Assembly: GCF_000830005.1 (NCBI RefSeq)
Contig: NZ_CP010407.1
Location: 5,460,001 to 5,524,000, forward strand
Source of the DNA: Streptomyces vietnamensis
GTDB lineage: Bacteria > Actinomycetota > Actinomycetes > Streptomycetales > Streptomycetaceae
DNA: 64,000 bases
Reading direction: 5' to 3'
Below the pieces are notes generated by a model. That model made no database searches. It saw only the letters and a program-made list of their open reading frames with translations, and was not told the origin of the DNA. This document shows positions 17,248 to 26,751 of this stretch, piece after piece. The position numbers and the translations under genes were made by a program. Each line of letters opens with the position of its first letter. The stretch's first letter is position 1.

Positions 17248-18876
17248 ATGCGCGGAGCCACGCACGCCAAGTGGGCCGCACTGGCCACCGCCGTCGCCCT
17301 CGCGGCGACGGCCTGTGGTGGCGGCGACAGCGGCGGCGGTGGTGGAGGGGCCGACGGCATCGTGAGTTCCTCGTGGGGCGACCCGCAGAACCCGCTGGAG
17401 CCCGCCAACACCAACGAGGTCCAGGGCGGCAAGGTCCTCTCCATGATCTTCCGCGGGCTCAAGCAGTACGACCCGAAGACCGGCGCGGCCAAGGACATGC
17501 TCGCCGAGAAGATCGAGACCACGGACTCGCAGAACTTCACCATCACGGTCAAGTCCGGCTGGACCTTCTCCAACGGCGAGAAGGTCACCGCGAAGTCCTT
17601 CGTCGACGCCTGGAACTACGGCGCCAGTCTGAAGAACAACCAGAAGAACGCGTTCTTCTTCGGCCAGATCGAGGGCTACGACAAGGTCCACCCCGACAAG
17701 GGCGAGCCCACCGCCGAGACCATGTCCGGCCTCAAGGTGACCGGCCCCCAGACCTTCACGGTGAAGCTCACCCAGAAGTTCTCCACCTGGCCCGTCACCC
17801 TCGGCTACGCGGCCTTCTCGCCGCTTCCCCAGGTCTTCTACAGCGACCACGCCGGCTGGCTCTCGAAGCCCGTCGGCAACGGCCCGTACACCATCGACTC
17901 CTACTCCAAGGGCTCCCAGATGTCCCTGAGGAAGTGGGACGCCTACCCCGGCCCCGACAAGGCCCAGAACGGCGGCATCGACCTCAAGGTCTACACCGAC
18001 AACAACACCGCCTACACGGACCTGACGGCCGGCAACCTCGACCTCGTCGACGACGTGCCCGCCTCCCAGCTCAAGAACGTCCAGGCCGACCTCGGCGGCC
18101 GGTACCTCAACGTTCCCGCCGGCATCATCCAGACCCTCTCCTTCCCGTTCTACGACCCCGCGTGGAACAAGCCGGGCCAGGAGAAGCTCCGGCAGGGCCT
18201 CTCCATGGCGATCAACCGCCAGCAGATCACCGAGACGATCTTCCAGAAGACCCGCACCCCCGCCGTCGACTGGACCTCCCCGGTGCTAGGCAAGGAGGGC
18301 GGCTTCAAGGACGTCTGCGGCGACTTCTGCAAGTACGACGCGGCCCAGGCGAAGAAGCTGGTCGCCGAGGGCGGCGGCATCCCCGGCGGCACGATGACGA
18401 TCTCGTACAACGCCGACACCGGCTCCCACAAGGAGTGGGTGGACGCCGTCTGCAACTCCATCAACAACGCACTCGGCAACAACAAGGCCTGCGTCGGCAA
18501 CCCGATCGGCACCTTCGCCGACTTCCGCAGCCAGGCCAGCACCCAGAAGCTGAAGGGCCCGTTCCGGGCCGGCTGGCAGATGGACTACCCGCTCATCCAG
18601 AACTTCCTCCAGCCGCTGTACTACACCGACGCCTCGTCCAACGACGGCAAGTACTCCAACCCCGAGTTCGACAAGCTGGTCAACCAGGCCAACGCCGAGT
18701 CCGACATCGGCAAGGCCGTCGGGCTCTTCCAGCAGGCCGAGGGCGTCCTCCGCGACGACATGGGTGCCATCCCGCTCTGGTACCAGAACGGCAGCGCCGG
18801 CTACTCGGACCGGGTCACCAACGTGACCCTGAACCCCTTCAGCGTCCCGGTCTACGACCAGATCAAGCTCAAGTGA
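17248..18876 (+). CDS. second oligopeptide ABC transporter binding lipoprotein
   Basis: This 542-residue SBP_bac_5 lipoprotein has its lipobox Cys at residue 23, exactly as in the first operon's binding protein. It shares blocks such as FVDAWNYGASLKN, GNGPYTIDSY, LSMAINRQQI and GAIPLWYQ, so it is a diverged paralogue from operon duplication. ACGGGAGGCACTCC supplies the ribosome site. Ligand is unknown; divergence in the pocket-bearing domain would fit a different peptide range. Confidence 0.92.
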   Translation: MRGATHAKWAALATAVALAATACGGGDSGGGGGGADGIVSSSWGDPQNPLEPANTNEVQGGKVLSMIFRGLKQYDPKTGAAKDMLAEKIETTDSQNFTITVKSGWTFSNGEKVTAKSFVDAWNYGASLKNNQKNAFFFGQIEGYDKVHPDKGEPTAETMSGLKVTGPQTFTVKLTQKFSTWPVTLGYAAFSPLPQVFYSDHAGWLSKPVGNGPYTIDSYSKGSQMSLRKWDAYPGPDKAQNGGIDLKVYTDNNTAYTDLTAGNLDLVDDVPASQLKNVQADLGGRYLNVPAGIIQTLSFPFYDPAWNKPGQEKLRQGLSMAINRQQITETIFQKTRTPAVDWTSPVLGKEGGFKDVCGDFCKYDAAQAKKLVAEGGGIPGGTMTISYNADTGSHKEWVDAVCNSINNALGNNKACVGNPIGTFADFRSQASTQKLKGPFRAGWQMDYPLIQNFLQPLYYTDASSNDGKYSNPEFDKLVNQANAESDIGKAVGLFQQAEGVLRDDMGAIPLWYQNGSAGYSDRVTNVTLNPFSVPVYDQIKLK

Positions 18877-18893
18877 CGCCGTAGCAGTCCGGC

Positions 18894-18937
18894 GGCGTAC
18901 GGCCCGGGCCGCGGATCCCCGCGCCGGGCCGTACGCC
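18894..18937 (+). terminator. intra-operon hairpin after the second binding-protein gene
   Basis: A 14-bp stem GGCGTACGGCCCGG / CCGGGCCGTACGCC with a 16-nt loop lies between the binding-protein stop and the permease start. It sits at the same place as the hairpin in the first operon but has unrelated sequence. Confidence 0.75.
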
Positions 18938-18965
18938 GTCCCGCACCCCACCCTGGAGGCCTCCC

Positions 18966-19889
18966 GTGGGTCGATACGTGATCCGGCGGCTGCTGCAGAT
19001 GATCCCGGTCTTCTTCGGCGCCACGCTGTTGATCTTCCTGATGGTGAACGTGATGGGCGACCCCATCGCCGGCCTCTGCGGCGACCGCGCCTGCGACCCG
19101 GCGACCGCCGCCCAGCTGCAGAAGGAGTACGGCCTCGACAAGCCGGTCTGGCAGCAATACCTGACCTACATGGGCAACGTCTTCACCGGCGACTTCGGCA
19201 CCGCCTTCAACGGCCAGCCCGTCACCGAGCTGATGGCCGACGCCTTCCCGGTCACCATCCGTCTCACCATCGTGGCGATCCTCTTCGAGATCGTCATCGG
19301 CATCACCCTGGGCGTCCTCACCGGCCTCAAGCGCGGCCACCCCGTCGACACCAGCGTCCTGCTGCTGACCCTGGTCGTCCTGTCCGTCCCCACCTTCGTC
19401 ACCGGCCTGCTCATCCAGTACCTCCTGGGTGTCGAATGGGGCTGGATCAATCCGGCCGTCTCGCCCGAGGCGCCCTTCAACGAACTGATCGTCCCCGGCC
19501 TCGTCCTCGCGTCCGTCTCACTCGCGTACGTCACCCGGCTCACCCGGACCTCGATCGCCGAGAACAAGCGCGCCGACTACGTCCGCACCGCCGTCGCCAA
19601 GGGCCTGCCCCGCCGCCGGGTCATCAGCCGCCATCTGCTGCGCAACAGCCTTATCCCGGTGGTGACCTTCATCGGCGCCGACGTCGGCGCGCTCATGGGC
19701 GGCGCCATCGTCACCGAACGGATCTTCAACATCCACGGCGTCGGCTTCCAGCTCTACCAGGGCATCGTCCGCCAGAACACCCAGACGGTCGTCGGCTTCG
19801 TGACCATCCTCGTCCTGGTGTTCCTGCTGGCCAACCTTCTGGTCGACCTCCTGTACGCCGTCCTTGACCCGAGGATTCGCTATGCCTGA
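18966..19889 (+). CDS. second oligopeptide permease (OppB type)
   Basis: This 307-residue permease has a GTG start after GGAGG. The N terminus MGRYVIRRLLQMIPVFFGAT nearly matches the first operon's OppB. It has about six helices, and the EAA loop contains ENKRADYVRTAVAKGLPRRR. Cys-containing GLCGDRACDPATA in the first external loop differs from the paralogue. It overlaps the next gene by 8 nt. Confidence 0.92.
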   Translation: MGRYVIRRLLQMIPVFFGATLLIFLMVNVMGDPIAGLCGDRACDPATAAQLQKEYGLDKPVWQQYLTYMGNVFTGDFGTAFNGQPVTELMADAFPVTIRLTIVAILFEIVIGITLGVLTGLKRGHPVDTSVLLLTLVVLSVPTFVTGLLIQYLLGVEWGWINPAVSPEAPFNELIVPGLVLASVSLAYVTRLTRTSIAENKRADYVRTAVAKGLPRRRVISRHLLRNSLIPVVTFIGADVGALMGGAIVTERIFNIHGVGFQLYQGIVRQNTQTVVGFVTILVLVFLLANLLVDLLYAVLDPRIRYA

Positions 19890-20907
19890 GCCGTTTGAGC
19901 CGCTTGAGTCGTACGGAGAGGAAGGGCGCGCCATCGCCTCCACCGGCGCGGGGGGCGCTTCCGACCTCGGCACCCAAGAGGCCGAGACCCTGGAGCAGCA
20001 TCCATCAGCCGCCTCCGGCGGACGGGCCCCGGGCGGACCCGAAGGAACCGGCGCCGACAAGAAGCCCCGCTCCCTCTGGTCCGACGCCTGGCACGACCTG
20101 CGCCGCAACCCGATCTTCATCATCTCCGCGCTCGTCATCCTCTTCCTGGTGATCATCTCCATCTGGCCCTCGCTGATCGCCTCCGGAGACCCCCTCGACT
20201 GCGACCTGGCCAAGGCCCAGGAGGGCTCCCAGCCCGGCCACCCCTTCGGCTTCAACGGCCAGGGCTGCGACGTCTACACCCGGGTCGTCTACGGCGCCCG
20301 GACGTCCGTGACCGTCGGCGTCCTCGCCACCCTCGGCGTCGCGATCCTCGGCAGCGTCCTCGGCGGCCTGGCCGGCTTCTTCGGCGGAGCCTGGGACGGC
20401 CTCCTCTCCCGCATCACCGACGTCTTCTTCGCCATCCCCGTCGTCCTCGGCGGCCTGGTCCTGCTGTCCGTGGTCACCAGCGCCACCGTCTGGCCCGTCA
20501 TCGGCTTCATGGTGCTCCTCGGCTGGCCGCAGGTCTCCCGCATCGCCCGCGGCTCCGTCATCACCGCCAAACAGAACGACTACGTCCAGGCCGCCCGCGC
20601 GCTCGGCGCCTCCAACTCCCGGATGCTGCTCCGGCACATCACGCCGAACGCCGTCGCCCCCGTGATCGTCGTCGCCACCATCGCCCTCGGCACGTACATC
20701 GCGCTCGAAGCGACCCTGTCGTACCTCGGCGTCGGACTGAAGCCGCCGACCGTCTCCTGGGGCATCGACATCTCCTCGGCGTCGCAGTACATCCGCAACG
20801 CGCCCCACATGCTGCTCTGGCCGGCCGGCGCGCTCGCGATCACCGTGCTCGCCTTCATCATGCTCGGCGACGCGGTGCGCGACGCCCTCGACCCGAAGCT
20901 GAGGTAG
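19882..20907 (+). CDS. second oligopeptide permease (OppC type)
   Basis: This 341-residue permease has a longer cytoplasmic N terminus than its paralogue (about 70 residues of Glu/Gly/Pro-rich sequence before SLWSDAWHDLRRNP). The ATG at 19882 is chosen because it gives the same 8-nt ATGCCTGA overlap as in the first operon; an upstream start would lie inside the previous gene. The membrane domain and EAA loop (KQNDYVQAARALGASNSR) are complete. Confidence 0.9.
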   Translation: MPEPFEPLESYGEEGRAIASTGAGGASDLGTQEAETLEQHPSAASGGRAPGGPEGTGADKKPRSLWSDAWHDLRRNPIFIISALVILFLVIISIWPSLIASGDPLDCDLAKAQEGSQPGHPFGFNGQGCDVYTRVVYGARTSVTVGVLATLGVAILGSVLGGLAGFFGGAWDGLLSRITDVFFAIPVVLGGLVLLSVVTSATVWPVIGFMVLLGWPQVSRIARGSVITAKQNDYVQAARALGASNSRMLLRHITPNAVAPVIVVATIALGTYIALEATLSYLGVGLKPPTVSWGIDISSASQYIRNAPHMLLWPAGALAITVLAFIMLGDAVRDALDPKLR

Positions 20908-20913
20908 TCGCCC

Positions 20914-21897
20914 ATGCTGCTCGAAGTGAAGGACCTGCACGTCGAGTTCCACACCCGGGACGGGGTGGCCAAGGCGGTCAACGGGGTCAACTACTCCGTC
21001 GACGCGGGAGAGACCCTCGCCGTGCTCGGCGAGTCCGGCTCCGGCAAGTCCGTCACCGCCCAGGCCGTCATGGGCATCCTCGACATCCCGCCGGGGAAGA
21101 TCAGCGGCGGCGAGATCATCTTCCAGGGCCAGGACCTCCTGAAGCTCAAGGAGGACGAGCGGCGCAAGGTCCGCGGCGCCAAGATGGCGATGATCTTCCA
21201 GGACGCGCTGTCCTCCCTCAACCCCGTCATCAGCGTCGGCGACCAGCTCGGCGAGATGTTCCAGGTCCACAAGGGGATGTCCCGCAAGGACTCCCGGGCC
21301 AAGGCCGTCGAACTCATGGACCGGGTCCGCATCCCCGCAGCCAAGGAACGCGTCGGCCAGTACCCCCACCAGTTCTCCGGCGGCATGCGCCAGCGCATCA
21401 TGATCGCGATGGCGCTCGCCCTCGAACCCGAGCTGATCATCGCCGACGAGCCGACCACCGCCCTCGACGTCACCGTCCAGGCCCAGGTCATGGACCTCCT
21501 CGCCGAGCTCCAGCGCGAGCTCAACATGGGCCTCATCCTCATCACCCACGACCTCGGCGTCGTCGCCGACGTCGCCGACAAGATCGCCGTCATGTACGCG
21601 GGGAAGATCGTCGAACAGGCGCCCGTCCACGAGATCTACAAGGCCCCCGCCCACCCCTACACCCGGGGCCTGCTCGACTCGATCCCGCGCCTCGACCAGA
21701 AGGGCCAGGAGCTCTACGCGATCAAGGGCCTCCCGCCCAACCTGCTCGCCATCCCGTCCGGCTGCTCCTTCAACCCGCGCTGCCCGCTCGCCCGGGAACG
21801 CTGCCGCGTCGACGAACCCCCGCTGTACGACGTGACCGAGTCCCCGGTGCCGCGCGCCAGCGCCTGCCACTTCTGGAAGGAGTGCCTCCATGGCTGA
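20914..21897 (+). CDS. second oligopeptide transporter ATPase (OppD type)
   Basis: This 327-residue ATPase lacks the about 20-residue N-terminal extension of the first operon's OppD and starts directly MLLEVKDLHVEF. It has Walker A GESGSGKS, signature FSGGMRQR, Walker B LIIADEPTTALD and C-terminal CSFNPRCPLARERC. The preceding stop (GAGGTAG) also supplies the ribosome site. Confidence 0.94.
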   Translation: MLLEVKDLHVEFHTRDGVAKAVNGVNYSVDAGETLAVLGESGSGKSVTAQAVMGILDIPPGKISGGEIIFQGQDLLKLKEDERRKVRGAKMAMIFQDALSSLNPVISVGDQLGEMFQVHKGMSRKDSRAKAVELMDRVRIPAAKERVGQYPHQFSGGMRQRIMIAMALALEPELIIADEPTTALDVTVQAQVMDLLAELQRELNMGLILITHDLGVVADVADKIAVMYAGKIVEQAPVHEIYKAPAHPYTRGLLDSIPRLDQKGQELYAIKGLPPNLLAIPSGCSFNPRCPLARERCRVDEPPLYDVTESPVPRASACHFWKECLHG

Positions 21898-23023
21898 GGC
21901 GATTCTCGAAGTCCGGGACCTCCACAAGCACTACCCGCTGACCCAGGGCATCCTCTTCAAGAAGCAGGTCGGCGCCGTCAAGGCCGTCGACGGCGTCGAC
22001 TTCGACCTCGCCGCCGGCGAGACCCTCGGCATCGTCGGCGAGTCCGGCTGCGGCAAGTCGACGGTCGCGAAGATGCTGGTCAACCTGGAACGGCCGACCT
22101 CCGGGACCATCCGCTACAAGGGCGACGACCTCACCAAGCTGTCCCCCCGGGCGCTGAAGGCCGTCCGCCGCAACATCCAGATGGTCTTCCAGGACCCGTA
22201 CACCTCGCTCAACCCCCGCATGACGGTCGGCGACATCATCGGCGAGCCGTACGAGATCCACCCCGAGGTCGCCCCCAAGGGCGACCGGCGCCGCAAGGTC
22301 CAGGACCTCCTGGACGTCGTCGGCCTCAACCCCGAGTACATCAACCGCTATCCGCACCAGTTCTCCGGCGGCCAGCGCCAGCGCATCGGCATCGCCCGCG
22401 GCCTCGCCCTCCAGCCCGAGATCATCGTCGCGGACGAGCCGGTCTCCGCGCTCGACGTCTCCGTCCAGGCGCAGGTGATCAACCTCCTCGACAGCCTCCA
22501 GTCCGAGTTCTCCCTGTCGTACGTCTTCATCGCCCACGACCTCTCGATCGTCCGGCACATCTCCGACCGCGTCGGCGTCATGTACCTCGGCCGGATCGTC
22601 GAGATCGGCACCGACGCCGAGATCTACGACCACCCCACCCACCCCTACACGCAGGCGCTGCTCTCCGCCGTCCCCGTCCCCGACCCGGAGGCGCGCGAGC
22701 ACCGCGAGCGGATCCTCCTCGCCGGCGACGTGCCGTCCCCGGCGAACATCCCCTCCGGCTGCCGCTTCCGCACCCGCTGCTGGAAGGCCCAGGAGCGCTG
22801 CGCCCTCGAAGTCCCGCTGCTCGCCGTCCCGGCCGTCTTCCGTCTCACGGACAGCCCCGCGAAGCACGACTCGGCCTGTCACTTCGCGGAGGAGAAGCAG
22901 GTGGTGCCGCCGGAGGAGCCGCAGGAGCTCCAGAAGCCCCAGGAACCGCAGGAGCCGCAGGAGCTTCAGAAGCCCCAGGAGCCTCAGGAGCCACAAGAGC
23001 CCCAGGGACCTGAAGGGCCGTAA
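21890..23023 (+). CDS. second oligopeptide transporter ATPase (OppF type) with PQE-repeat tail
   Basis: This 377-residue ATPase has Walker A GESGCGKS, signature FSGGQRQR and Walker [13 protein letters not shown]. After the conserved end [13 protein letters not shown] it carries about 35 extra residues of PQE/LQKPQE repeats (encoded from about 22912) that the first operon's OppF lacks. It overlaps the previous gene by 8 nt and is followed by a 15-bp hairpin. Confidence 0.94.
   Translation: MAEAILEVRDLHKHYPLTQGILFKKQVGAVKAVDGVDFDLAAGETLGIVGESGCGKSTVAKMLVNLERPTSGTIRYKGDDLTKLSPRALKAVRRNIQMVFQDPYTSLNPRMTVGDIIGEPYEIHPEVAPKGDRRRKVQDLLDVVGLNPEYINRYPHQFSGGQRQRIGIARGLALQPEIIVADEPVSALDVSVQAQVINLLDSLQSEFSLSYVFIAHDLSIVRHISDRVGVMYLGRIVEIGTDAEIYDHPTHPYTQALLSAVPVPDPEAREHRERILLAGDVPSPANIPSGCRFRTRCWKAQERCALEVPLLAVPAVFRLTDSPAKHDSACHFAEEKQVVPPEEPQELQKPQEPQEPQELQKPQEPQEPQEPQGPEGP
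22912..23020 (+). repeat. PQE-coding repeat tract
   Basis: Repeated 9-base units of the CCGCAGGAG/CCCCAGGAG kind encode an acidic Pro-Gln-Glu tail. Two longer blocks encoding [12 protein letters not shown] show that a larger segment was also duplicated. Confidence 0.8.
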
Positions 23024-23102
23024 CGCGCGGGCAACTCGGCGGAATTGGATCCGATATACGGACATTGGATATTGGACACCGTGCGGCCGTGCGGGTGCCG
23101 TG

Positions 23103-23140
23103 AGCCGGCCGGGAGCGTGCCATGTCGCTCCCGGCCGGCT
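23103..23140 (+). terminator. terminator of the second Opp operon
   Basis: A perfect 15-bp stem AGCCGGCCGGGAGCG / CGCTCCCGGCCGGCT with an 8-nt loop. The in-frame ATG at 23122 falls in the loop, so it is not a likely start for the next gene. Confidence 0.9.
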
Positions 23141-23202
23141 GCCACACGCCGTTCATGCGGAACGGCTTGTTTCGCCGCCCCGCGACCGTGAGTATCGGGG
23201 CC

Positions 23203-24183
23203 GTGACTGTGACACGGCCCGCACGTCTCACCGGCGCCGCGCTCTGCGCCGCGCTCGCCCTCATCGCCGCCGTGTGGATCCTCCAGGACCTCGCCGCGCT
23301 CGGCTCGCCCGCCGACCTCGCGTGGTACTGGGCCGGGGACCACCACTTCCTGATCCGGGGACGGTCCACCACCTCCCTGATCGACCCCGTCCTCCTCGCC
23401 GCCTACGCCGCCACCGTCGTCGCGGCCCTCCGCTCACGGCACGCGGCTTCCGCGCTCGCCGCCGCCGGCACGGTCACCCTCGCCCTGCGCCTCCCCGGGC
23501 TCTGGGCGCCCGGGAGCGGCGCCCTCGTCACCGCCCTCCTCGAACTGGCCCTCGGCGCCGGGCTCGTCCTCACCGCCGCCGTCGGCCGCCGCCCGGCGGA
23601 CGGCCCGTACGAGCCCGCCGCCCCGCTCCGCCGCCCCGTCGAGGTCCCGTACGAGGAGCGGCCCACCCGCCCCCGTACCGGCCCCGCCGTCACCGCCGGG
23701 ATCCTCCTCGCGCTCGCCGCGCTCTTCACGACCCTGTGGGAGCTGTACTGGGCCGGCGAACTGCCCCTGGAGGTCACCGTCGACCGGTTCACCGGCGGCC
23801 GCTCCGTCGTCAAACCCGCCCTCGCGCCCCCGCCCGGCTGGCTCTCGGCGATCGCCGCCGGGCTGTACGGCACGGCCGCCGTCTCCTGTCTCGTACGGGC
23901 CCGTCACAGCCGGGCCTTCGGGCTGCTCGCCGCCGTGTTGCTGACGGCGGGCGGCCTCGGCGGGGTCGCCCGCGCCGTCCGCTACGAGACCCTCGTCCAC
24001 CTCGGCGACCTCATCACCCTCGACGCGGCGGACGTCCTCACCTCCGTCTTCGAACTGCTCGCCGGGGTCGTGGTGCTCGTGCTGCTCGCCGGGCGCGGCG
24101 CCCCCGCCGCCGCGCCCGGACCGTACCCGCCGGCCGGGGTGCGGCCCCCGGCCCCGCCCCACCCGACACCGCCCGGCTGGTGA
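23203..24183 (+). CDS. polytopic membrane protein of unknown function
   Basis: About 326 residues with some eight hydrophobic segments (for example LCAALALIAAVWIL, LLELALGAGLVLTAAV, LAAVLLTAGGLGGVA, VFELLAGVVVLVLLAG) and a Pro-rich tail. I do not recognise a family. The start is uncertain: GTG at 23203 or 23188 is favoured because the earlier ATG is inside the upstream terminator. It converges on the peptidase gene, the two stops being separated by one base (TGACTCA). Confidence 0.65.
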   Translation: MTVTRPARLTGAALCAALALIAAVWILQDLAALGSPADLAWYWAGDHHFLIRGRSTTSLIDPVLLAAYAATVVAALRSRHAASALAAAGTVTLALRLPGLWAPGSGALVTALLELALGAGLVLTAAVGRRPADGPYEPAAPLRRPVEVPYEERPTRPRTGPAVTAGILLALAALFTTLWELYWAGELPLEVTVDRFTGGRSVVKPALAPPPGWLSAIAAGLYGTAAVSCLVRARHSRAFGLLAAVLLTAGGLGGVARAVRYETLVHLGDLITLDAADVLTSVFELLAGVVVLVLLAGRGAPAAAPGPYPPAGVRPPAPPHPTPPGW

Positions 24184-24184
24184 C

Positions 24185-26344
24185 TCAGCGCGTGAGGCCG
24201 AGCGACCGCTTCAGGAACTCCACCTGGAGCAGCAGCAGGTTCTCCGCCACCTGCTCCTGGGGCGTCATGTGCGTCACCCCGGACAGCGGCAGCACCTCGT
24301 GCGGCCGGCCCGCCGCGAGCAGCGCCGACGAGAGCCGCAGCGCGTGCCCCACCACCACGTTGTCGTCCGCGAGGCCGTGCACGACCATCATCGGCCGGGC
24401 CGGCTCCTCCGGCGCCGACAGGCCGTCGTCGGTCAGCAGCGACTGCGCCGCGTACACCTCGGGGTCGTCCTGCGGGGTGCCGAGGTACCGCTCCGTGTAG
24501 TGCGTGTCGTACAGCCGCCAGTCCGTCACCGGCGCCCCGACCACGGCCGCGTGGAAGACGTCGGGCCGCTGGAGCACCGCCCGGGCCGCCAGATAGCCGC
24601 CGTACGACCAGCCGCGGATCGCCACCCGGCCCAGATCGAGCGGGAACCGGTCGGCGAGCCCCCGGAGCGCCGCCACCTGGTCGTCGAGCGTCACCGAGAG
24701 GTCCCGCAGGACCGACTTCTCCCAGGCGGGGGAGCGGCCCGGCATGCCCCGCCCGTCCGCCACGACCACCGCGAAGCCCTGGTCGGCGAACCACTGCGAG
24801 GTCAGGTGCGGATTGTGCGCGGCGAGCACCCGCTGCCCGTGCGGACCGCCGTACGGATCCATCAGGACCGGCAGCGGCCCGTCCCCCTCCGCGTACCCCT
24901 GGGGCAGCAGCACCGCGCACGGGATCCGCCGCGTCCCCGCCTCCGTGAGCCGCACGCGCGCGGAGATCACCGGCCGCTGGGCGTACGAGGCCACCACCGC
25001 GGCCTGCTCGCCGTCCCGCAGCACCCGCGCCACGCTCCCCGGCGCCTCGGGCCGCGCCGACACCAGGACCGTCACCGCGCCCGAGCGCACCGAGCCGTGC
25101 ACGCCCGCGCCCTCGGAAAGACGCTCCGCGCCCCGCCCGGTCACCCGGTACACATGGATCTCGCCGGTCTCCGGCTCCGCCGCCGCCTCACCCGCCGAGG
25201 CCGACACGAGGACGTCGTCCGCCCCGATGTCGAGCACCGAACGGACGTGCAGCTCCGGACCCGTCCACGCCTCGTCCCCGACGGCCAGCACCCGCGCCCC
25301 GCCCTCGTCCGTGACCCGTACGAGCCCGCCGCCCGGCCCCCACGCCGGCACCCCCTGGTGCAGCTCCAGCCACGCCGGGTCCGCCTCCGCCCGTACGGTC
25401 GAGGTCTTCCCCGACTCCGGGTCCACCGCCAGGAACAGCTGCTCCCGCTGGTCCCGCGCCTGCACGAGCAGCAGCGGCGCCCCGGCCGCCGACCAGTGCA
25501 CCCGCGCCAGGTACGGATACCGCTCCCGGTCCCACACCACCTCCGTACGGGACCCGTCGAGGGCCACAAGGAACAGCCGCACCTCCGCGTTGGCCGTGCC
25601 CGCCGCCGGGTACCCCACCCGCTGCGGCTCCCGCTCCGGGTGCGCCGGGTCCGCGATCCACCAGCGCCGCACCTCCCGGTCGTCCGCCCGCGCCACGAGC
25701 AGCCGGTCCGAGGCGGGCGACCACCAGTGGCCGCGCTCCCGGCCCATCTCCTCCGAGGCGATGAATTCGGCCAATCCGTAGGAGACGTGCTCGCCCTCCG
25801 GGACGGCCAGCGCGCGGTCGCCCGTACCGTCCGCGCCCACCACCCGCAGGGCGCCCTCCGCCACGTACGCGACGAACCGCCCGTCCGGAGAGGGACGCGG
25901 GTCGAGCACCGGCCCCGGCACCGGAAGCTCCCGCGCCGTCCCCGCCCGCAGGTCCGCCGTGAACAGCCGCCCCGACAGCGCGAACGCCGCCGACTCCACG
26001 GCCCCGTCCACCGCGTACGCCACGATCCCCGCCGAGCCCTCCCGGCTCCGCTCCCGGCGCGCCCGCTCCTGCGGCGACAACTCCTCCTCCGCGCCCGCGA
26101 GCAGCGCCACCGGGTCGGCGACCGTCCGCTCGGCGGGCTCGCCGTCCCGGGGCAGGTCGAGCACCCAGAGCCGGTGCGAACGGTCCGTCCCCGAACCGGA
26201 TCTGACGAACACCACGCGCTCCCCGTCCGGGGAGACCGAGAAACCACGCGGGACCCCCAGGGTGAACCGCTGGGTCCGGGCGTGCTGACGGGGGAAGGAG
26301 AGCTCGGCCGAGGGTGTGGCCGACTGCTGCGAAGACAAGGTCAT
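24185..26344 (-). CDS. S9 family prolyl oligopeptidase / dipeptidyl-peptidase IV-like
   Basis: This 719-residue protein has an N-terminal beta-propeller-type region (repeated WxxD/PDGRxVAYV blades) and a C-terminal alpha/beta-hydrolase domain from about residue 480. The nucleophile is in GWSYGGY (about residue 580), with the Asp in HGLADDNV and the His in SGVTHMTPQEQ. There is no signal peptide, so it is probably cytoplasmic and trims short peptides, which suits its place beside peptide importers. The ATG at 26344 (MTLSSQQS) is preferred over an in-frame upstream extension that lacks conservation-like features. Confidence 0.9.
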   Translation of the reverse strand: MTLSSQQSATPSAELSFPRQHARTQRFTLGVPRGFSVSPDGERVVFVRSGSGTDRSHRLWVLDLPRDGEPAERTVADPVALLAGAEEELSPQERARRERSREGSAGIVAYAVDGAVESAAFALSGRLFTADLRAGTARELPVPGPVLDPRPSPDGRFVAYVAEGALRVVGADGTGDRALAVPEGEHVSYGLAEFIASEEMGRERGHWWSPASDRLLVARADDREVRRWWIADPAHPEREPQRVGYPAAGTANAEVRLFLVALDGSRTEVVWDRERYPYLARVHWSAAGAPLLLVQARDQREQLFLAVDPESGKTSTVRAEADPAWLELHQGVPAWGPGGGLVRVTDEGGARVLAVGDEAWTGPELHVRSVLDIGADDVLVSASAGEAAAEPETGEIHVYRVTGRGAERLSEGAGVHGSVRSGAVTVLVSARPEAPGSVARVLRDGEQAAVVASYAQRPVISARVRLTEAGTRRIPCAVLLPQGYAEGDGPLPVLMDPYGGPHGQRVLAAHNPHLTSQWFADQGFAVVVADGRGMPGRSPAWEKSVLRDLSVTLDDQVAALRGLADRFPLDLGRVAIRGWSYGGYLAARAVLQRPDVFHAAVVGAPVTDWRLYDTHYTERYLGTPQDDPEVYAAQSLLTDDGLSAPEEPARPMMVVHGLADDNVVVGHALRLSSALLAAGRPHEVLPLSGVTHMTPQEQVAENLLLLQVEFLKRSLGLTR

Positions 26345-26521
26345 GCGGCTGAAACTAGCGCCGTGCGCCCCCCTCGTGCCTCCGTCCGCCGATCGATGCG
26401 GCCGCACGGATAGTTATGATCCGTAGCACTAGGTGGGTATGCATCGGACTGGCATGCCCTCTGGCACATGCTGATCGACCGAACCGCTCGAATATCCGAC
26501 CGAAGGTGGAGGTGAACCGCC

Positions 26522-26716
26522 GTGGCACTCTCGATCTCCGTGGTGGTGCTGCTGGCGATCGTCGTCTTCCTGCTGATCCGGAAATCCGGGCTGAAGGCTG
26601 GACATGCGGCGGTCTGCGCGCTCCTGGGCTTCTACCTGGCGAGCTCGTCCATCGCCCCGTCCATCAGCACCCTCACCACGAACGTGGCGGGCATGATCGG
26701 CGGCCTCAAGTTCTGA
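26522..26716 (+). CDS. small hydrophobic protein, 64 residues
   Basis: GTG start with GGTGGAGGTG just upstream. The sequence begins MALSISVVVLLAIVVFLLIR and has a second moderately hydrophobic stretch, HAAVCALLGFYLASSSIAP, so two short membrane segments are likely. Codon use and the ribosome site support a real gene. I recall similar short proteins being common in streptomycetes, with no known role. Confidence 0.7.
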   Translation: MALSISVVVLLAIVVFLLIRKSGLKAGHAAVCALLGFYLASSSIAPSISTLTTNVAGMIGGLKF

Positions 26717-26751
26717 CCTCGCACCCGGCCTGACCTCGTAGGGTGGGGGGC

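Noticed and set aside
23122..23202. N-terminal extension of the membrane protein from ATG 23122
   Set aside because: That ATG is in the loop of a perfect 15-bp terminator hairpin; later GTG starts are more plausible.
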